This document shows positions 1 through 13,108 of a stretch of 64,000 nt of DNA, in pieces. The position numbers and the translations under genes were made by a program. Numbering within the stretch: the stretch's first letter is position 1; each line of letters opens with the position of its first letter. Origin of the DNA: Ipomoea triloba (lineage: Eukaryota > Streptophyta > Magnoliopsida > Solanales > Convolvulaceae); assembly GCF_003576645.1 (NCBI RefSeq), contig NC_044922.1, forward strand, positions 6,581,646-6,645,645. The letters run 5' to 3'. The notes beneath the pieces were generated by a model. The model was not told the DNA's origin, ran no database searches, and saw nothing but the letters and a program-made list of their open reading frames with translations.

Positions 1-45
1 GCCCAACCCATGTAGTAGTGCATGGGTTAGCCTAACCCATGTAGT

Positions 46-620
46 ACTGAAGAAAGGGGATCAGGATAATTGAAAATGACAAGGAGTTGATACCCACGAG
101 GAAGGTGGCGGGTTGGAGGGTATGTATAGACTACCGAAGATTGAATGAAGCCACCCGCAAAGATTACTTTCCACTACAATTGGTAGATTGGTAGACCAAA
201 TGGTTGAGAAGGTCAGTGACTATGGGTTCTATTGTTTCGTGAGGGGATGAACATTATTTTCACATCCGAGTGGTTTTGGAAGACCAAGAAAAAAGTACTT
301 TTACATGCTGTTGGATGTCTTTTGATTGTGCAATGCACCGGCCACATTTATGAGGTGTATGATCGCAATATTTGAAGATTTCATAGGGGATTTTAGAGAA
401 ATTTTCATGGATGACTTTACAATTTTTGGGAACACATTTGAAGATCGTTTGAGAAATTTAGAAAAGGTGTTTAAAATATGTCAAATGGTAAACCCTCCCT
501 ATCTTGGGAAAAGTGTTACTACATGGTAAAAGAAGATATTGTCCTAGGCCATAAAGTCTCAAAGAAGTATTGAAGTTGATAGGGCAAAAACCGCGGTCTT
601 TATTAGAGTGGATGTTGGAG
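46..620 (+). pseudogene. Ty3/gypsy retrotransposon reverse transcriptase fragment
   Basis: The plus strand encodes recognisable pieces of a Ty3/gypsy reverse transcriptase: a segment reading GWRVCIDYRRLNEATRKD (about 100-165), then EDQEKSTFTC (about 280-310), NAPATFMRCMIAIFEDF (330-380), FMDDFTIFG (about 405-432, where the YXDD-type catalytic motif appears as MDD) and VLGHKVSKK (about 540-567). The pieces lie in different frames and are broken by stops and indels, so no functional enzyme is encoded. In intact elements this enzyme copies the element RNA into DNA. The element runs off the left edge of the window and no LTR is identified. The first 46 bases contain repeated and inverted copies of AACCCATGTAGTA. 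Confidence 0.8.
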
Positions 621-2758
621 AAAACGAATTTGTGGACATTAAAAATGTTTACAACATAAATCTATCAACCTATTTTTTTTAGTGAACTTGAATTAAAAAT
701 GTGAGATATTGGAGAATATGATTTTGCAAACAACTAAATCAGCAACTTACATGGGTTTAATGTCTTAAAGACCCATGCACTAAGAATTGTCAAGATTTGA
801 TTGAATGATAAGAGGAGGTGAAATCAACGCGACATACATTTGCGGCGACTGTGAAATGAAATGGAAGGAGGATGAGTAATCCTATCTCCCTCAAACCTAT
901 AGAAAATAGGTATATTCTTTCTTTCTTTTTAGTGCATGTACATACTCTTTTTCTTAGCTGTTATGACTTTGTGTTTTGATATCAGTTGAATAATAACTGT
1001 TTGTACTGAGTAAAACAAGTATACTTCGAATCTTATTTTTGTTTATATAGACACACACATACACATAACATTGCATGACTATGATTTTCATCCAAACAAA
1101 AAAAAAAAAAAAAGTATACCCAAGAAAGGTATACTTTAACTCACATTTACATTTTTTTTTTCTCTATATTGACATTAAATAATTATCATTTACTTATCTA
1201 TTAAAAAACTCAAGGGCCAAGATATAGCACCCAACACCAACTAGTAGGCTACTGGCTAGTACAACTTTCCCCACTTGGTACAAGTAAAACTACTTATTTT
1301 GAACTTTTTTTGGACTGGTTAAAACTACACATTCACAGTTAATTTCTGTAGAAATTTTTTGTCTATTAGAAAGTGCAGACTAAGCAGAAAATTGCTAGGC
1401 AGCACAGCATGTGGTCTAGCAATTTATGCATTACAAAATGAATGATAAGCAGTGGAAATAAGTAAATAAATGATAGAACACCAATTCACCAAAGAGAATT
1501 AAATCAAAATTACTAGAAGATAAAGTACCTCCCAACGTTGCTGAATAAGGATAAAGATAACATCTGTTTAAAGACAATTTAAGAAAGCACTTGAAAGATT
1601 TATAAGGAACTTGGATTGCTTGAACTCTTGGATAGTTACAAATGAGGCCCCTTGAGGGTTATTTATACCCATTCCAACCCCTTAATGGATGGTGGAGATC
1701 TACTTAATCTTACAGCTAGGATTTACTCTCTAGAATTCTCCCAAAATCTCACAAGCTTGAGGATTCTCCAAGGTTCTGGAATGTTCTAAGCATCCCTACA
1801 ACCTCTAGTTGCTACGTGCATGCCTCTAGACTATTTTACAAACTATGAGATATTATGTACAAGTGCAAGAAAACTCTAGAACGATATAACAAACCTCTAA
1901 ATCTCGTATGAAAGCTGTATGGGCGCTACACTAAGTTAGTCTCTATATTTTCATGGAGATGTTGAAACTAAATTAGAGTTTGTATTTTATTAATGATGTT
2001 AATTAAAACATGATGGTTAAACTTTTATGAAGCTAATAATAAATAATTAATATTAATACATATTTAATATAAAAATATATTTATAAATACACCTCTATAT
2101 ATTTTGTATTTATACATTTTCCTCCCATTTCGTTTTCTACAGTTTTTTTTATCTTAAACGTTTCTCCATTTCCAATTGCTTATTTCCTGTAGCAATTGAG
2201 CTTGTCGTGCCCAACAACCTTAAAGTCTCAAACACAAACATACTAACATATTAGGAGTTAACTTCAAGCATTCTCTAATTGAGTCTTCTATAACTACAGC
2301 ATAGTAATTTTTTCTCTATTAATACCAAATTTAATTTTCAACTATAGTAACTTTTGCCCATATTAGTCCTCAACTATAATGGTTAATACACAATTTAATC
2401 GACTTTAGTGACTTTTTAAAATTTAATCCTTGATTCTAACCGTTAAAAACTCAATTAAAGAAAACCATCGAAATTGGAGGACCCCTGTTAAACACAAAAA
2501 GACATTTAGAACTAAATCCAAAAAAATCATTATAATCGGAGACTAAATCAGCTATTAAGTCCATTTTAATCAAGAGTATAATCAACTTTGCCAACAAATG
2601 CAGCACAAAGAAAATTTACATCAGAGATCATTTAGTTCTGAATTACAAGTTGATTATGCAACAATCCACCAAAGTTAAGAAACTAATCAAACTATAACAA
2701 AAGTTCATCAAAAATTGTTTTTATTTGCGTTCAGAAAATCACTTCAAAATCAATATGC
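621..2758. other. Intergenic region, no gene recognised
   Basis: AT-rich sequence between the gypsy relic and the 3' end of the cysteine synthase gene. It has no ORF with recognisable similarity. About 2280-2600 holds phrases such as 'caactatagtaact' and 'aatttaatc' in both orientations, which resembles a degenerate fold-back element, but its ends cannot be set. Confidence 0.4.
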
Positions 2759-5700
2759 TCACGCCTCCGGTTGCATTTTTTCGCATTCATCCCGAATCGA
2801 CTGGAAAAGTACACTCGATAGATACCGCTCCCCAAAGCTAGGGAAAACAACCTGCTCGATAGTTTAGGATCCGGAATTAGTTCAATCCAACACGATAAGT
2901 GAAACATTTGCATTTCATTCATCTGAAGAGGCAAGCAGCCGAAGAAGGTGATTAAAGGACTAGATAATCGCGATTCAAGAGGATTCATCATGTTTGGTTA
3001 TTATATACCTCCAATTTGGGGAAATGCATATATGATTAAATAATATCGATAAATAAAACTGGACATACCGCAATAAGCTTTCCCGCATTCTCAGGTCGCT
3101 TTGCAACCACCATTGCAGCAGCTGCAGCTGCTCCCGAGGAAATGCCCACCTGATCACGAAAAATAGTCCAAACGCGATGATGTATAAATATCCCAAGAAG
3201 CAATAGAGCATACGATTTGTTTATATTTGTTACAATAGCATATGACTTGAGCAAAAAAAAACCATTACAGGAATAAAGAAAGGAAATAAATCTTATTCAT
3301 GTTATGCTCGAGGAAATTCCAGGACCGTCAAATTCCACTAACAGGAAGAACTATGAATAAATGAAAAATTCTCGGGTGATCTGAAGAATATAGAAAGCAC
3401 TAACCAGCAATCCTTCTTTAACTGCTAATTGCTTCGCAGTTTCAACAGCATCATCACTTGATATCTTTGAACGTTTATCGGGAAAAAGTCAGTACATTGA
3501 AGCACACATAGTAGAATAGACTCTTTGACACGAAAAATTATGAGGAAAGTTAAAAACTTTATCGATCAGATCTATAGATAATGAAACATGATATACTAAC
3601 ATCACTCTTACGGCAAAATAGAAAAGATTTGAATAAAATATTCAGTGACTTAACTAAGCCAGCATACCTCTATTACTTCATCCACCACCTTTAGATCTAA
3701 ATTTCCTGGAATAAAACCTGCCCCAATCCCTTGAATTTTGTGAGGGCCTGCAATTTTAAATTGCAGCAACTAGAAGAAGGCTTCAAAACATGAAAATGAA
3801 TGTAGACATTTTAGTGTCATCTCACCAGGCTTTCCACCGGATAATACGTTGCTTTCTGTTGGCTCCACGCCAATGATCTGATAAGACCCACAACAAACAG
3901 AACAAGTAAATAGCAATGCAACATTCATGTGTTCAATGTTCCTGGGGTTTCTGATTGTTTAATTCTCACATAGAATAAATTTCAATCATCAAGGACATAG
4001 ATGAAGATAACACTACCTTAATGTTAGGGTTTTGGTCCTTGAGAAATCGCCCTGCACCAGAAATGGTTCCACCAGTACCAATGCCTGCAACAAGTATGTC
4101 CACCTTTCCTTTCGTATCTTCCCAGATCTCCGGACCAGTTGCTTCATAGTGTATCTACACCAAAAAGAATTAATAAAATCTTAATAGGGAACAATCTTTG
4201 GTGTCTAATAATGAAAGTAATAAATTTATCTGAAAATTAACTAAAAAATTGACGGTCAAGTACAGGAAATCTTGATGAATCTAGTTCCTTTTTAGACCAC
4301 TCCGAAATATTTGGTATAGTCGTGTTTAGAATTCTAAAAAGTCAATCTTCTGTAAAAGTAAGCAAGTTAAATGGAATCCATTGAAATAGTTAATGTGGCA
4401 AAGAAACAATCTTGCCTTGATAGAGATACCTATTTTGGAATTTATCGGAAACCATGCAAATGAAAAATAGAGGAAAAAACGAGTAGGTCAAGTATGAAAT
4501 AACAGTGACTATGAGATAGAAGAAAAACCTTAGGATTTGCAGGATTGTCAAATTGTTGAAGCATATAGGCATTGGGTGTTTTATTCAATATCTCTTCAGC
4601 TTTTTGAACAGCGCCTTTCATTCCCGTGGCCGGATCCGTCACAATCAGATCAGCACCGAAAGCTTTCAGAAGAACCCTTCTCTCAAGACTCATCGATGCA
4701 GGCATTGTTAAAATGAGTTTGTATCCTCTAGAAGCAGCAATAAAGGCTAGTCCAATGCCAGTGTTACCACTCGTAGGTTCCACCAAGACAGTCTAGACAG
4801 GAAGAGAATAAGAACATTGGAAATTGAAAAGAGGTCAGAGATACGAATCATTATCATAACAAATAAGTGGCAAATATGTTATGAACTGATGATAGAGTCT
4901 TGAATCCTGTGAGGAATCTGAGTAGTGTTTCATTTACTTATAATTATAAAACCAAACTACAAACCGATTATGGAATATTAAACTTGTAGTTCAACCAGGT
5001 TCAACAGATGTATCATTAGCTGAACCGCTTGATTTTTAATTATATTAAAGAAATAGATGTACATGGAAGTTGTATTTATCTCTACCTCTTTTCTTTTTCT
5101 TCTCAATTCGGCTCACTGTACATATTATTTTTATTTCCCACAACCGTTACCCAAATGCAGCAAATTCTAAGCCCGCAACCTTTTGCTCTTATCTTCTCCT
5201 GCCCTTCTTTTTCTATGTACACTCCCAGCCCCAGCCATTTCTTTCTTTAATTTCTTTCATCTCTACTGTTCTTCTCCTCTTTTTCTTTCTTTTCTGTTTA
5301 ATTTCCCCTTTCTCTATTTGAAGCAAGGAGCTACAGATCAATGCTCACTAGGCTATCTTTGGATCTGAAGAATCCACTAGTTCTTGATTTGTTCTTCCAT
5401 GGTCAATTTCTTCTTTAGCAGCCAAGTGCACCATTTTTGGCTTTCATTTTTTTCATAAGCAACCTACTCTTTAATATGAAACCACAGTTTCAGACAAAAG
5501 CTATCTTTTTTTATCAATTCAAATGGTTCAATTATAGATTCATATTGCATTCACAACAAACTGCATTATTACCAACCAGGGTGTGTGCCTTCTAGACAAC
5601 AAATTAAACCTTTCTATACTATGGGCAATATCAAGATGCTGAGCCTACTATAGATGCAGAGACTATCAATATCTCCTGGGGGTGCCATTTGTTGGGAAAA

Positions 5701-8226
5701 AATCAGGCAAGTGTTTTGGCATTTCAGAGACATTATGCTTAGATACATTACCTTCCCTGGTGAGATAAGCCCCTTCTCCTCAGCATCAGCTATCATACTG
5801 AATCCTATCCTGAAGCCAAAAGATATCATAAGCATTACTAGAAGAAATCACAAGTCAAGATAGTTTTTCAATATTTCTTAATGTTTATTACCAAGTTAGT
5901 ACCGCCAAAAAACCAGAAAACCACCAAATACTAACGATAGAAACAATGTTGCAGAAGGCGCTAGTCAGGCGCCCAGGGGGTGCCTAGCACCTAGGCAGCC
6001 TAGTAATTATAAAATAAAAAATAATAATAAAAGGCAGTGTTCCAGACTTCCAGTGTAGAAGACAATAAATATAAATCAAATAGAAGTGTTTTCTATTCTC
6101 TGAAACAACATCCAAGGCATTCAACCAAGGCATTTTATAAGAGGAGCAGCCGTGAGGTGCAGGCGAGGCTGGCGACGACGAGGCAACTCCACGTAGTGGC
6201 TACAACAATGAGCAGACAAGGAAGTTGAGGAGGACAATGGTTGTGGCGACTGTGACGGCGAGGACTTGATGGCTGGACGACGGCAATGCTCGAACGCTAA
6301 GGCTCTGCGGCTGTGGAGAGGGCAGTGCGAAGGATAATGGATTTGTAGTCCATCAATGTTTTGGACTTCTTATTTTTTGGGTCTTAGCCGATTAGGGTTG
6401 GCTGAGTTGGGCGCCTAATCGGCCGGCCAACTAAAAGCTGCCTAGGGGTGAAATCCCCTTGGCCTAGGGCGCCTAGCACCAAATCGGAGCCTAGGCGGCT
6501 ACCTAGGCCGATTTTTACAACACTGGATAGAAATTACATTAAGATGATTATCTATAACATTCAGCTTCATATCCATTGTGCAAAGCTCAAAAAGTAAAAC
6601 ACTAGTGCACACATCAGAGTGGTACAAACCCATATCCTAAAATTGACTGACGATAAGTCATGTTGATATTTCAGATTTGCACACGGATTAGAGTCATTAG
6701 ACAAGTTTCAGGAGAAGAGGATTGTTTCAAAAAAAAAGGAGAAGAGGATTGAAAAAATAAGCAACAGAGCTTGCATCTCAGATATGATGCTGTTCTACAG
6801 TTACAGGTAACTTTAAATTCTCACACATTATTAAAACAAAGCAAACGAGAAACTCTCACCTGTCCTTGACACTGCAACATGGCTCCATAATCTCAAGTTT
6901 GGCAGCAATATTTGCAACACAACCTTTTACAATAGTATTCAAGAACACCATTGGTGTGTTCCCTATAAGCTGCACAAGGGTTACAGAAAATAAATCACAT
7001 CATACTCAAGAATAAATGTAGAAAAAATTAAACTCAGAAAACAGATATACTAGAGTCTCATATGAGAGAAAATGGCATGAAAGAAAGGAAATAAACTAGA
7101 AAATAAAGTTTCAATGAACTTATTTTTAGATAGTGTAATGCTAGGCAACCCGCCACTTTTTCACTACATTTCTTTACTGCAGCTAAATCATTCTTTTCAT
7201 AGCTAAATCATTATTTTCACCAATGAAAATGAGTATTCAACGTTCTTTTATCTAGTGGACCTTTTATTTGAGTAATATAAGGGATTCTACAAGGTAAATA
7301 TCATACCGGAAAGAAGCATTTTCCTTCTAGATATTAGCTAATTAGAACCAAAAATAAGGCGTTGTGAATATACAACATCCGGGGCATACCATTTAACTGT
7401 AACATTTCATTCTTTCGAAGATACTATGGGGGTGTTTGGTAAATAGCTATTAGCTGATTGGGTTAGTGAATTTGACTAGTTTATAATTGATAGAAAAGTG
7501 TTTCGTAAATTAGTTGTTGGCTAGTATAGTTGATTACAGGTAAAATGACTCTCAAAAATCTGATAGAAAAAGCTAATTTAAGGAGATTTTTGAATTTTAG
7601 CATTTTGGAGCAATAAGCTGGTATAAAAAGCTAATTAATCACACACTCATATTGACTTAACCAAGTCAAACATCTAAGCTAATAGGGGTAAGATAAGCCA
7701 AAATTGGCTGATAATCATACTTTCTTCAACGGAAAACAATCAAATTAATACATCAAAATCTCCCAGACGAATCAAACTAAGGCTTATAAAGGTTCAAACT
7801 TTAGCTAAATGGGAACAGATTAAAATCGACGCAGATATTGGCCCAGTAAAAAAAAAATCAAGTTATCAAGATAGACATTTCTAATTAATTTCAGACTGAA
7901 AATTATTGGTTTATCATATTTAAGCTAACACAAACACAACCCGGATAACAAAATAACAATTTCGAAACTAAAAGAGTCGGTGAGTCACAGACCTGAGTAA
8001 CATCCTCGGCGATGTTGAGTCCATCGATATGGGTAGTCGACGATGAGGGCTGCTTCACAGACACGGCTTTGCAGGAAATCGTGGGGAAAGAAGCCTTTTT
8101 CACACTGAAATAGTGAGCACCCAGACGACAGCGTCTGAAGAAATTAGGTTCGGGGCAGAGGTCGGGCTTGGTGGTGGCGTTGAAAGAGTTGCAGAGAGAA
8201 AAGGGTTTGTTGATGAGAGAAGCCAT
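2759..8226 (-). CDS. O-acetylserine (thiol) lyase / cysteine synthase, organellar isoform (10 exons)
   Basis: PLP enzyme making cysteine from O-acetylserine and sulfide. Minus-strand exons: 8226-7993, 6969-6860, 5809-5752, 4792-4529, 4154-4017, 3877-3826, 3747-3668, 3464-3405, 3149-3069, 2851-2759. All introns are GT-AG and phases join to a 389-residue protein. Residues 1 to about 70 are Ser/basic-rich (start MASLINKPF) and look like a plastid, possibly mitochondrial, transit peptide. The core has LIGNTPMV, the PLP lysine in SVKDR (Lys113), TSGNTG (141-146), GTGGT phosphate loop (248-252) and VGISSGAA; it ends [18 protein letters not shown] favours OAS-TL over beta-cyanoalanine synthase. Intron 2 (5810-6859) carries a hAT-type element and intron 1 a degenerate MITE. 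Plastid versus mitochondrial targeting cannot be decided by eye. Confidence 0.95.
5944..6525. mobile_element. Non-autonomous hAT-type element in an intron of the cysteine synthase gene
   Basis: Terminal inverted repeats begin CARTGTTGYARAA (left CAATGTTGCAGAA, right complement CAGTGTTGTAAAA). The element is flanked by a perfect 8-bp duplication GATAGAAA at 5936-5943 and 6526-6533, the hAT target duplication length. Subterminal sequence is rich in GCCTAGGCGCC-like motifs on both sides. The 63-codon ORF inside has no recognisable similarity to transposase, so the copy is non-autonomous. Confidence 0.85.
7432..7720. mobile_element. Degenerate MITE in intron 1 of the cysteine synthase gene
   Basis: The left side reads GGGGTGTTTGGTAAATAGCT and the right side contains AAACATCTAAGCTAATAGGGG-like sequence, which matches the layout of common plant MITEs that start GGGGTGTTTGG. 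The ends are diverged and no target duplication is clear. Confidence 0.4.
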
Positions 8227-10333
8227 TGATTCTCTCTCTCTATCTCTCTCTTTCCAGATACAGAGCGGCGAGACTAGCAAAAGCTTCACTGATTTTATCT
8301 TCGCGTTTCAGTTTTGGATTTTTATGGAAAGGGTATCTGTCTAGTGATGGATATGGAAAGCTCGATGGAAAGCTCGATACAAATAAGCCACTGATTTTTT
8401 CTTTTCATTTTTCTCATTTTGTTTTTTTCTTTTTGTGGACAAACTACAAAGCTACAAAAGGAAATTTAAATGTCGTACGATGTATGTTATTTTTTCGTCA
8501 ATTAAATTTTTAGAAAAAAATAATTATACAAAATATATTTGTTAGAAATATTTTTATTGAGAAAATTAATTAATATATACATACAGAGTGGCACCATAAT
8601 ACATATAACAAATTGAAAGACAAAGAGTTAATATAGTCCTCACTAGAGCTCAATTCCATGACCTTCTATTAAATACCACAAGGTCGCTGAAAATAAATTT
8701 TAAATAGATCATTCTCATCTACAGATGTACTCAATCATAGCCTGGGACAAATTTATTTTCCTTCATTTTAATAAATGTAATTTCTAGTTTACCTTAACTT
8801 TTGAAGTTAAAAGTTTCACCAAACAAGAAAATAATTTTTACACATTTTTAAATTCTCAATAAAGTTTAAAATTTTTTCGACTAACAAATGCCCTCCCAGG
8901 CTTATATTATGTCAATTCTATATATTAAAAATAGAGTATTGGTAAAAAAAATTTAAAAAAAATCAAATCGTAAAATTTTGTAATTGCATAGTAATACTAA
9001 AGATTTAATTCCACTAGAAGTTTCTTGTCTTTGGTGACAATTTTAAATTTAGTTCCAGACTATCGTTTTTGTCATTTAACATCTCTGACTATTATTGTTT
9101 TGACACTTTTAGTCATTCTCATGACTTTTCATTTTTTAGTAAGGGTATTTTTGTCTTTTCACATTTTTCTTTTGTTATTTTTTCGATTTTGACCGGTTTA
9201 ATTGGTTTAGGACTTTACTAAAACGATATTTATAAGTACAACTAAAATTATTATTCATTACGGATGGATATACAATTTTTACTTAGGTTTTATTTTTTAT
9301 TTAGTTAATAAGATTTTGTTTTCTTAATTGTAATTACGATTCTTTTATGTAGGTGAATGTTACTCTCAAAAACTCAAAGGGGTAGCTCAAGTGGCAAATA
9401 AATTTTTTCGTGAAAATAATTGTCAGGATAACCCAAGTTTGATTTCCATAAGTAATAATTCTTCTTAGACGAGCGAACGAGAACCGTATGACAATTACAC
9501 ACGAACGATGTACTCTCAAGAGATTAATTTATGAATTCAGTTAAAAGCTTAATGTTATTTATTTTATACTTTTACAAATTTATTTTTCAATTAGTAACTA
9601 CATTCTTTAAACTCATTTATAAAGATTTGAATAACAAATTTTTATTAGAAAAATGGGACATTTGATGGAATTTTGTGTTCCCAAATTCTCTTTAATTTTG
9701 TTCTTCTAAATATGATTTTGCAATTGCTTCTGTAATATTCCATTTTAAAATGTTTAGATAGCTAGATCAATAAATTAGAAAAGTATATAATATAAAGAAG
9801 ATTGCCCAAATCTTTGAAAATATAACGATTTCATTGACAATCCCTACATTATGAGTTAGGGAATAATAATTCTTATACACACAAAGGAAAAGGTCAAATG
9901 ACCCCCTGCACCTCCAAAGGGCCAAATCAAAATGAATGGAATAATATGATATTACTCCATATACAAACTAACCACATACCAACAAGATATTTAAAACCAT
10001 CAAATAAAACACAAATATATATAGAATTTGTACTTCTTAGGGTGCCATAATCAAAATAGAAAGATATGATATTTCAGGTACATTTGAAATATCAAGTAAT
10101 AGTGTAATTAAAATAACAGTTCGTCTCGTACCTCATAGCAGTTCGTCACGTACCCATCAATCCTGATCTATTCAATTAAATTTTTTATCGATTGAAACGA
10201 CTGAGAAGATAAACTGCTATAATCATTCTCCCGAACCCAGAGTTAGACTTGGAAAGGCCATGGCCAATCCTTCAAGTCCTCATTATCTTGAACTTTGGCA
10301 CTACTTCTAATAGTTGCATTTCTAGCCCCACTA
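8227..10333. other. Intergenic region upstream of cysteine synthase; possible SINE
   Basis: AT-rich non-coding DNA. At about 9379-9460 there is a tRNA-like head with an A-box-like GGTAGCTCAAGTGGCAAATA and a B-box-like AACCCAAGTTTGATTTCC, which suggests a tRNA-derived SINE. The 5' leader and promoter of the minus-strand cysteine synthase gene should lie just after 8226; a CT-microsatellite (8230-8252) sits in the leader. Confidence 0.35.
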
Positions 10334-10804
10334 TCATTTCCATCCACAAAGGCATGGTACCTCAAACACAAAAGCCAAGAGCAAAACCACCCACTCCAAG
10401 CAAAAGATCATAACACACAACCCTCCGGCCAATTTCAAGATCAGAGCTCCGTCGTCCTCCCTAACGTAGGACTTGAGCTCCAGCAAGAAATCGGAGGTGC
10501 GCGTGAAGATGAGCACCGACACGGCCCCCTGGAAGATGGCGGTGAGCACCGTGGCCACCATGTGGGCCCCGTACCAGCGGTTGGAGCCGGCGGAGGCGGC
10601 GGCACAGCCGGAGATTGCGCCGGCGACGGTGAGGGCGTGGAGGAGGATGAAGAAGGCGCCGCAGAGGGAGGGGACGAGGCGGAGGGCGAGGGCGAGGAAA
10701 GCGCAGCTGGTGGCCCCGCCTATCAGCAGGTAGTTGGCTAGGAGGAATATTTGGTGGGTGCGGTGATGAGATTTTGATCTTGAATCGTCGATTGAGAGAC
10801 CCAT
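10334..10804 (-). CDS. Plant-specific small four-helix membrane protein, function unknown
   Basis: Intact 156-residue ORF with no intron, locally much richer in GC than its surroundings, as expected for a real coding exon here. Four hydrophobic stretches at about residues 19-41, 43-67, 78-102 and 123-147 predict four membrane helices with a short basic N-terminus (RSKSHHRTH). Between helices 2 and 3 there is a conserved-looking GSNRWYGAHMV segment, and after helix 3 a LKSYVREDDG loop. I recall similar short plant membrane proteins without a known function and cannot name the family. An overlapping 148-codon plus-strand ORF is a GC-rich shadow. Function is not inferred. Confidence 0.8.
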   Translation of the reverse strand: MGLSIDDSRSKSHHRTHQIFLLANYLLIGGATSCAFLALALRLVPSLCGAFFILLHALTVAGAISGCAAASAGSNRWYGAHMVATVLTAIFQGAVSVLIFTRTSDFLLELKSYVREDDGALILKLAGGLCVMIFCLEWVVLLLAFVFEVPCLCGWK

Positions 10805-12309
10805 TTGGGATTAAAGCTCTTTGATCAGAGGAAGAATGGGAAACTTAAGATCTTTAGGAACTGGCTGGATGGGTTTAATTTCTAGATCTTTGATTGAATA
10901 GAGAAGATCAGAGGGAATGGAATTGGAATAGGTTTTGAGAACTTTGCATGAGTGATAAAATGGAATGAGGACGATGGGTATTTCAAGCGTACGCGGAATC
11001 AATATTTGAACGTTGAGGATACAATTAACGGCTACTTGAGTGATTTGTTTAACGGCTACTATATTAGTTGTCCCAACCCTCAAGCAAATCTCAGATCTAA
11101 CGTAACTCGCTCTTCTTTTCTTTTTACTCCGTACTATTTTTTTTCCTGGACAGAAGGTGAAATCGCCCCCCCTAAAAACTAAATTATGGTGATTCAATTG
11201 ATCAACAGAGACTAATCTTTTGTTTACTACACACAAAGTGCTCTCTCAATTTTTAGAGATTACTCACACACTTTCGCTAGTAAGATCTCTCTTTTGTGAT
11301 AAATTATCTTGAGATCACTTGAACAAGCTACTATTTTTTTTTTTTTTTGTAGGTCAGTATATTTTTTAGCTCTCTCTCTTTTCTTGTACACATTTAATGT
11401 TTCACCATACATTCTAAACCTCATATATGAACTCGCATCAAGATACATGAAGAAGGTAAATTTTAAATTACCATATGATTCCAAGTTTAATGTACACTGA
11501 CTTCAAATCTTCAGATTTCTTATTCTTTGTTTTTCAATTTAGAAAAATGTATACAACTACTTGTTTTGCAAATGTATATAGAAAAATGTATATTTTCAAA
11601 TTCCATTTTTTAGATTATAATGTTATAAAATTAATCACAACGTTACGTTATTTTAATTGTTCGAATGAAGAAACGTAGGGAGTTTTGAAATGCATGAAAT
11701 AAATGAGAAAAAAAAGAGGAAAAAATTACATAAAAGCTAAGATAACAAACACTATTAAATAAACTTACAACAATATTAATAAATTAAACTATAAAATATA
11801 AATTAAATTATTTTAATTGTTAGGCTATCATTATCTTAGCAAGTGAACCCCTTTCAAAATGATGTGGAAGGTAATGTGAATTCTTTTTTCTTTTTTTTTT
11901 TTTGGGTTTTTATTTTGTTAGCTTATGTGGTATGCAAATGAATTTTTTTTATTTATTATTTTATATATTATTATATTTATAATATAAAAGGCAAGCTAGA
12001 CTTCTTTTGAAAGTGAAAAAATATTGTAGAAAATGTAGAGAATTTACAAATTTGATGATGCGGAAATGAGATCCCCTTTTGAAAGTGAAAGAATATTGTA
12101 GGTAAAGCATTAAAAGTATAACAAAATAAAAAAGGAAAGAAGAAAGGTGAAAATGAAAATGTGAAATGTTGCAAGTCTGCAAAGTTTGAGAAAATGAATT
12201 GCGAGGAGAATGAAGCAATATCACAGGCCAAATCTACTCTCTTATCTTTATAATTTATAACACTTATTATAACGATTAAATATAATATTTGAAGAATGCG
12301 AACAACATT
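10805..12309. other. Intergenic region, AT-rich
   Basis: No gene recognised. It contains homopolymer and AT-rich tracts and a short direct repeat of CTTTTGAAAGTGAAA followed by AATATTGTAG (around 12003 and 12077). Confidence 0.4.
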
Positions 12310-12383
12310 GGTTTCGTGGTGTAGTTGGTTATCACGTCAGTCTAACACACTGAAGGTCTCCGGTTCGAACCCGGGCGAAGCCA
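12310..12383 (+). tRNA. tRNA-Val (anticodon AAC)
   Basis: A 74-nt cloverleaf. Acceptor stem GGTTTCG pairs with CGAAGCC (one G-U). The D-arm contains GTGTAGTTGGTTATCAC. The anticodon stem TCAGT/ACTGA encloses loop CTAACAC with anticodon AAC. The T-arm is TCCGG-TTCGAAC-CCGGG, with discriminator base A. A TTTT run shortly after the 3' end can act as a Pol III terminator. No intron. It decodes valine GUU and, after inosine modification, GUC/GUA. Intact copy of a three-member local group. Confidence 0.97.
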
Positions 12384-12539
12384 ATTTCCGTTTTAAACAC
12401 AACTTTTGCCTACATCTGCGAAACGGAAAGAGTTCTCCTGTATACAAAATTTTATTTTTGGCGCAAACAATAAACAATTCATTAATGATTAATGTATAGG
12501 AATATATTTTATCTTAAATTTTGAACATATTTTAAATCA

Positions 12540-13108
12540 ATAGTTATACCACAGACTCCGGTTTACCTTCTGAATATTCATAATTTACATACTAAATGTC
12601 TTCAAATTGTGAACATTTAATAAATTGTTGCTCACAACTCTTGCTGCTGTTCGCAGCCTGTTGCAACCAGCAAGTTGCTGCTGGTTGCAACAAACATTTA
12701 CAATTTAAAATTTTTATAAATTTTTTTAATAATATATTAATATAAGTTATAAAATGTTTGTAGGGGTGTATTCAATTTAGATTTTTAATGATTTTTGTAG
12801 ACTTTTTAATATTAAAAAGTTTTTAAAAATTTATAAATGTTTGTCATACAGATATTTATAAACTCTTACAAAGTTTATGAATGTTTAAAAGATTCTAGTA
12901 AAGTATACAAAAATTCTACAAAAGTCAATTAAATTCATCACTTTAAAAGTATTTGAAAGTCTTTAAAAGTCTTGATTGAATACACCCCCCTTAGTATGTA
13001 AATTGTTGACAATTTGAATTGTATGTGAACATTCAATATGTAAATTGTATATTTTGGACCTAAGTTCACCTTGCAAAGTGGACCCGGGTCCACAGAATAA
13101 TTTACCTA
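12540..13108. mobile_element. Degenerate MITE of the GCAAATTATRYCATGGACC family
   Basis: The left part has AGTTATACCACAGACTCCGG and the right part CACCTTGCAAAGTGGACCCGG followed by GGTCCACAGAATAATTTACC. These are diverged versions of the terminal repeats seen at 55139-55468 and 57003-57386. A second MITE (12763-12990) is nested inside. No target duplication is visible. Confidence 0.5.
12763..12990. mobile_element. Small MITE with GGGGTGTATTCAAT termini
   Basis: It begins GGGGTGTATTCAATTTAG and ends GATTGAATACACCCCCC, so the ends are inverted repeats of about 14 bp. The interior is AT-rich and largely self-complementary (AAAAGT/ACTTTT motifs). Length is about 228 bp with no coding capacity. 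It lies inside the older element at 12540-13108. Confidence 0.75.

Noticed and set aside
6037..6228. Possible transposase ORF inside the hAT-type element
   Set aside because: Only 63 codons and no hAT dimerisation or DDE-like motif; the element is non-autonomous.
10295..10741. 148-codon plus-strand ORF opposite the membrane-protein gene
   Set aside because: Low-complexity Gly/Glu-rich translation on the antisense strand of a GC-rich gene; the minus strand has the credible membrane protein.
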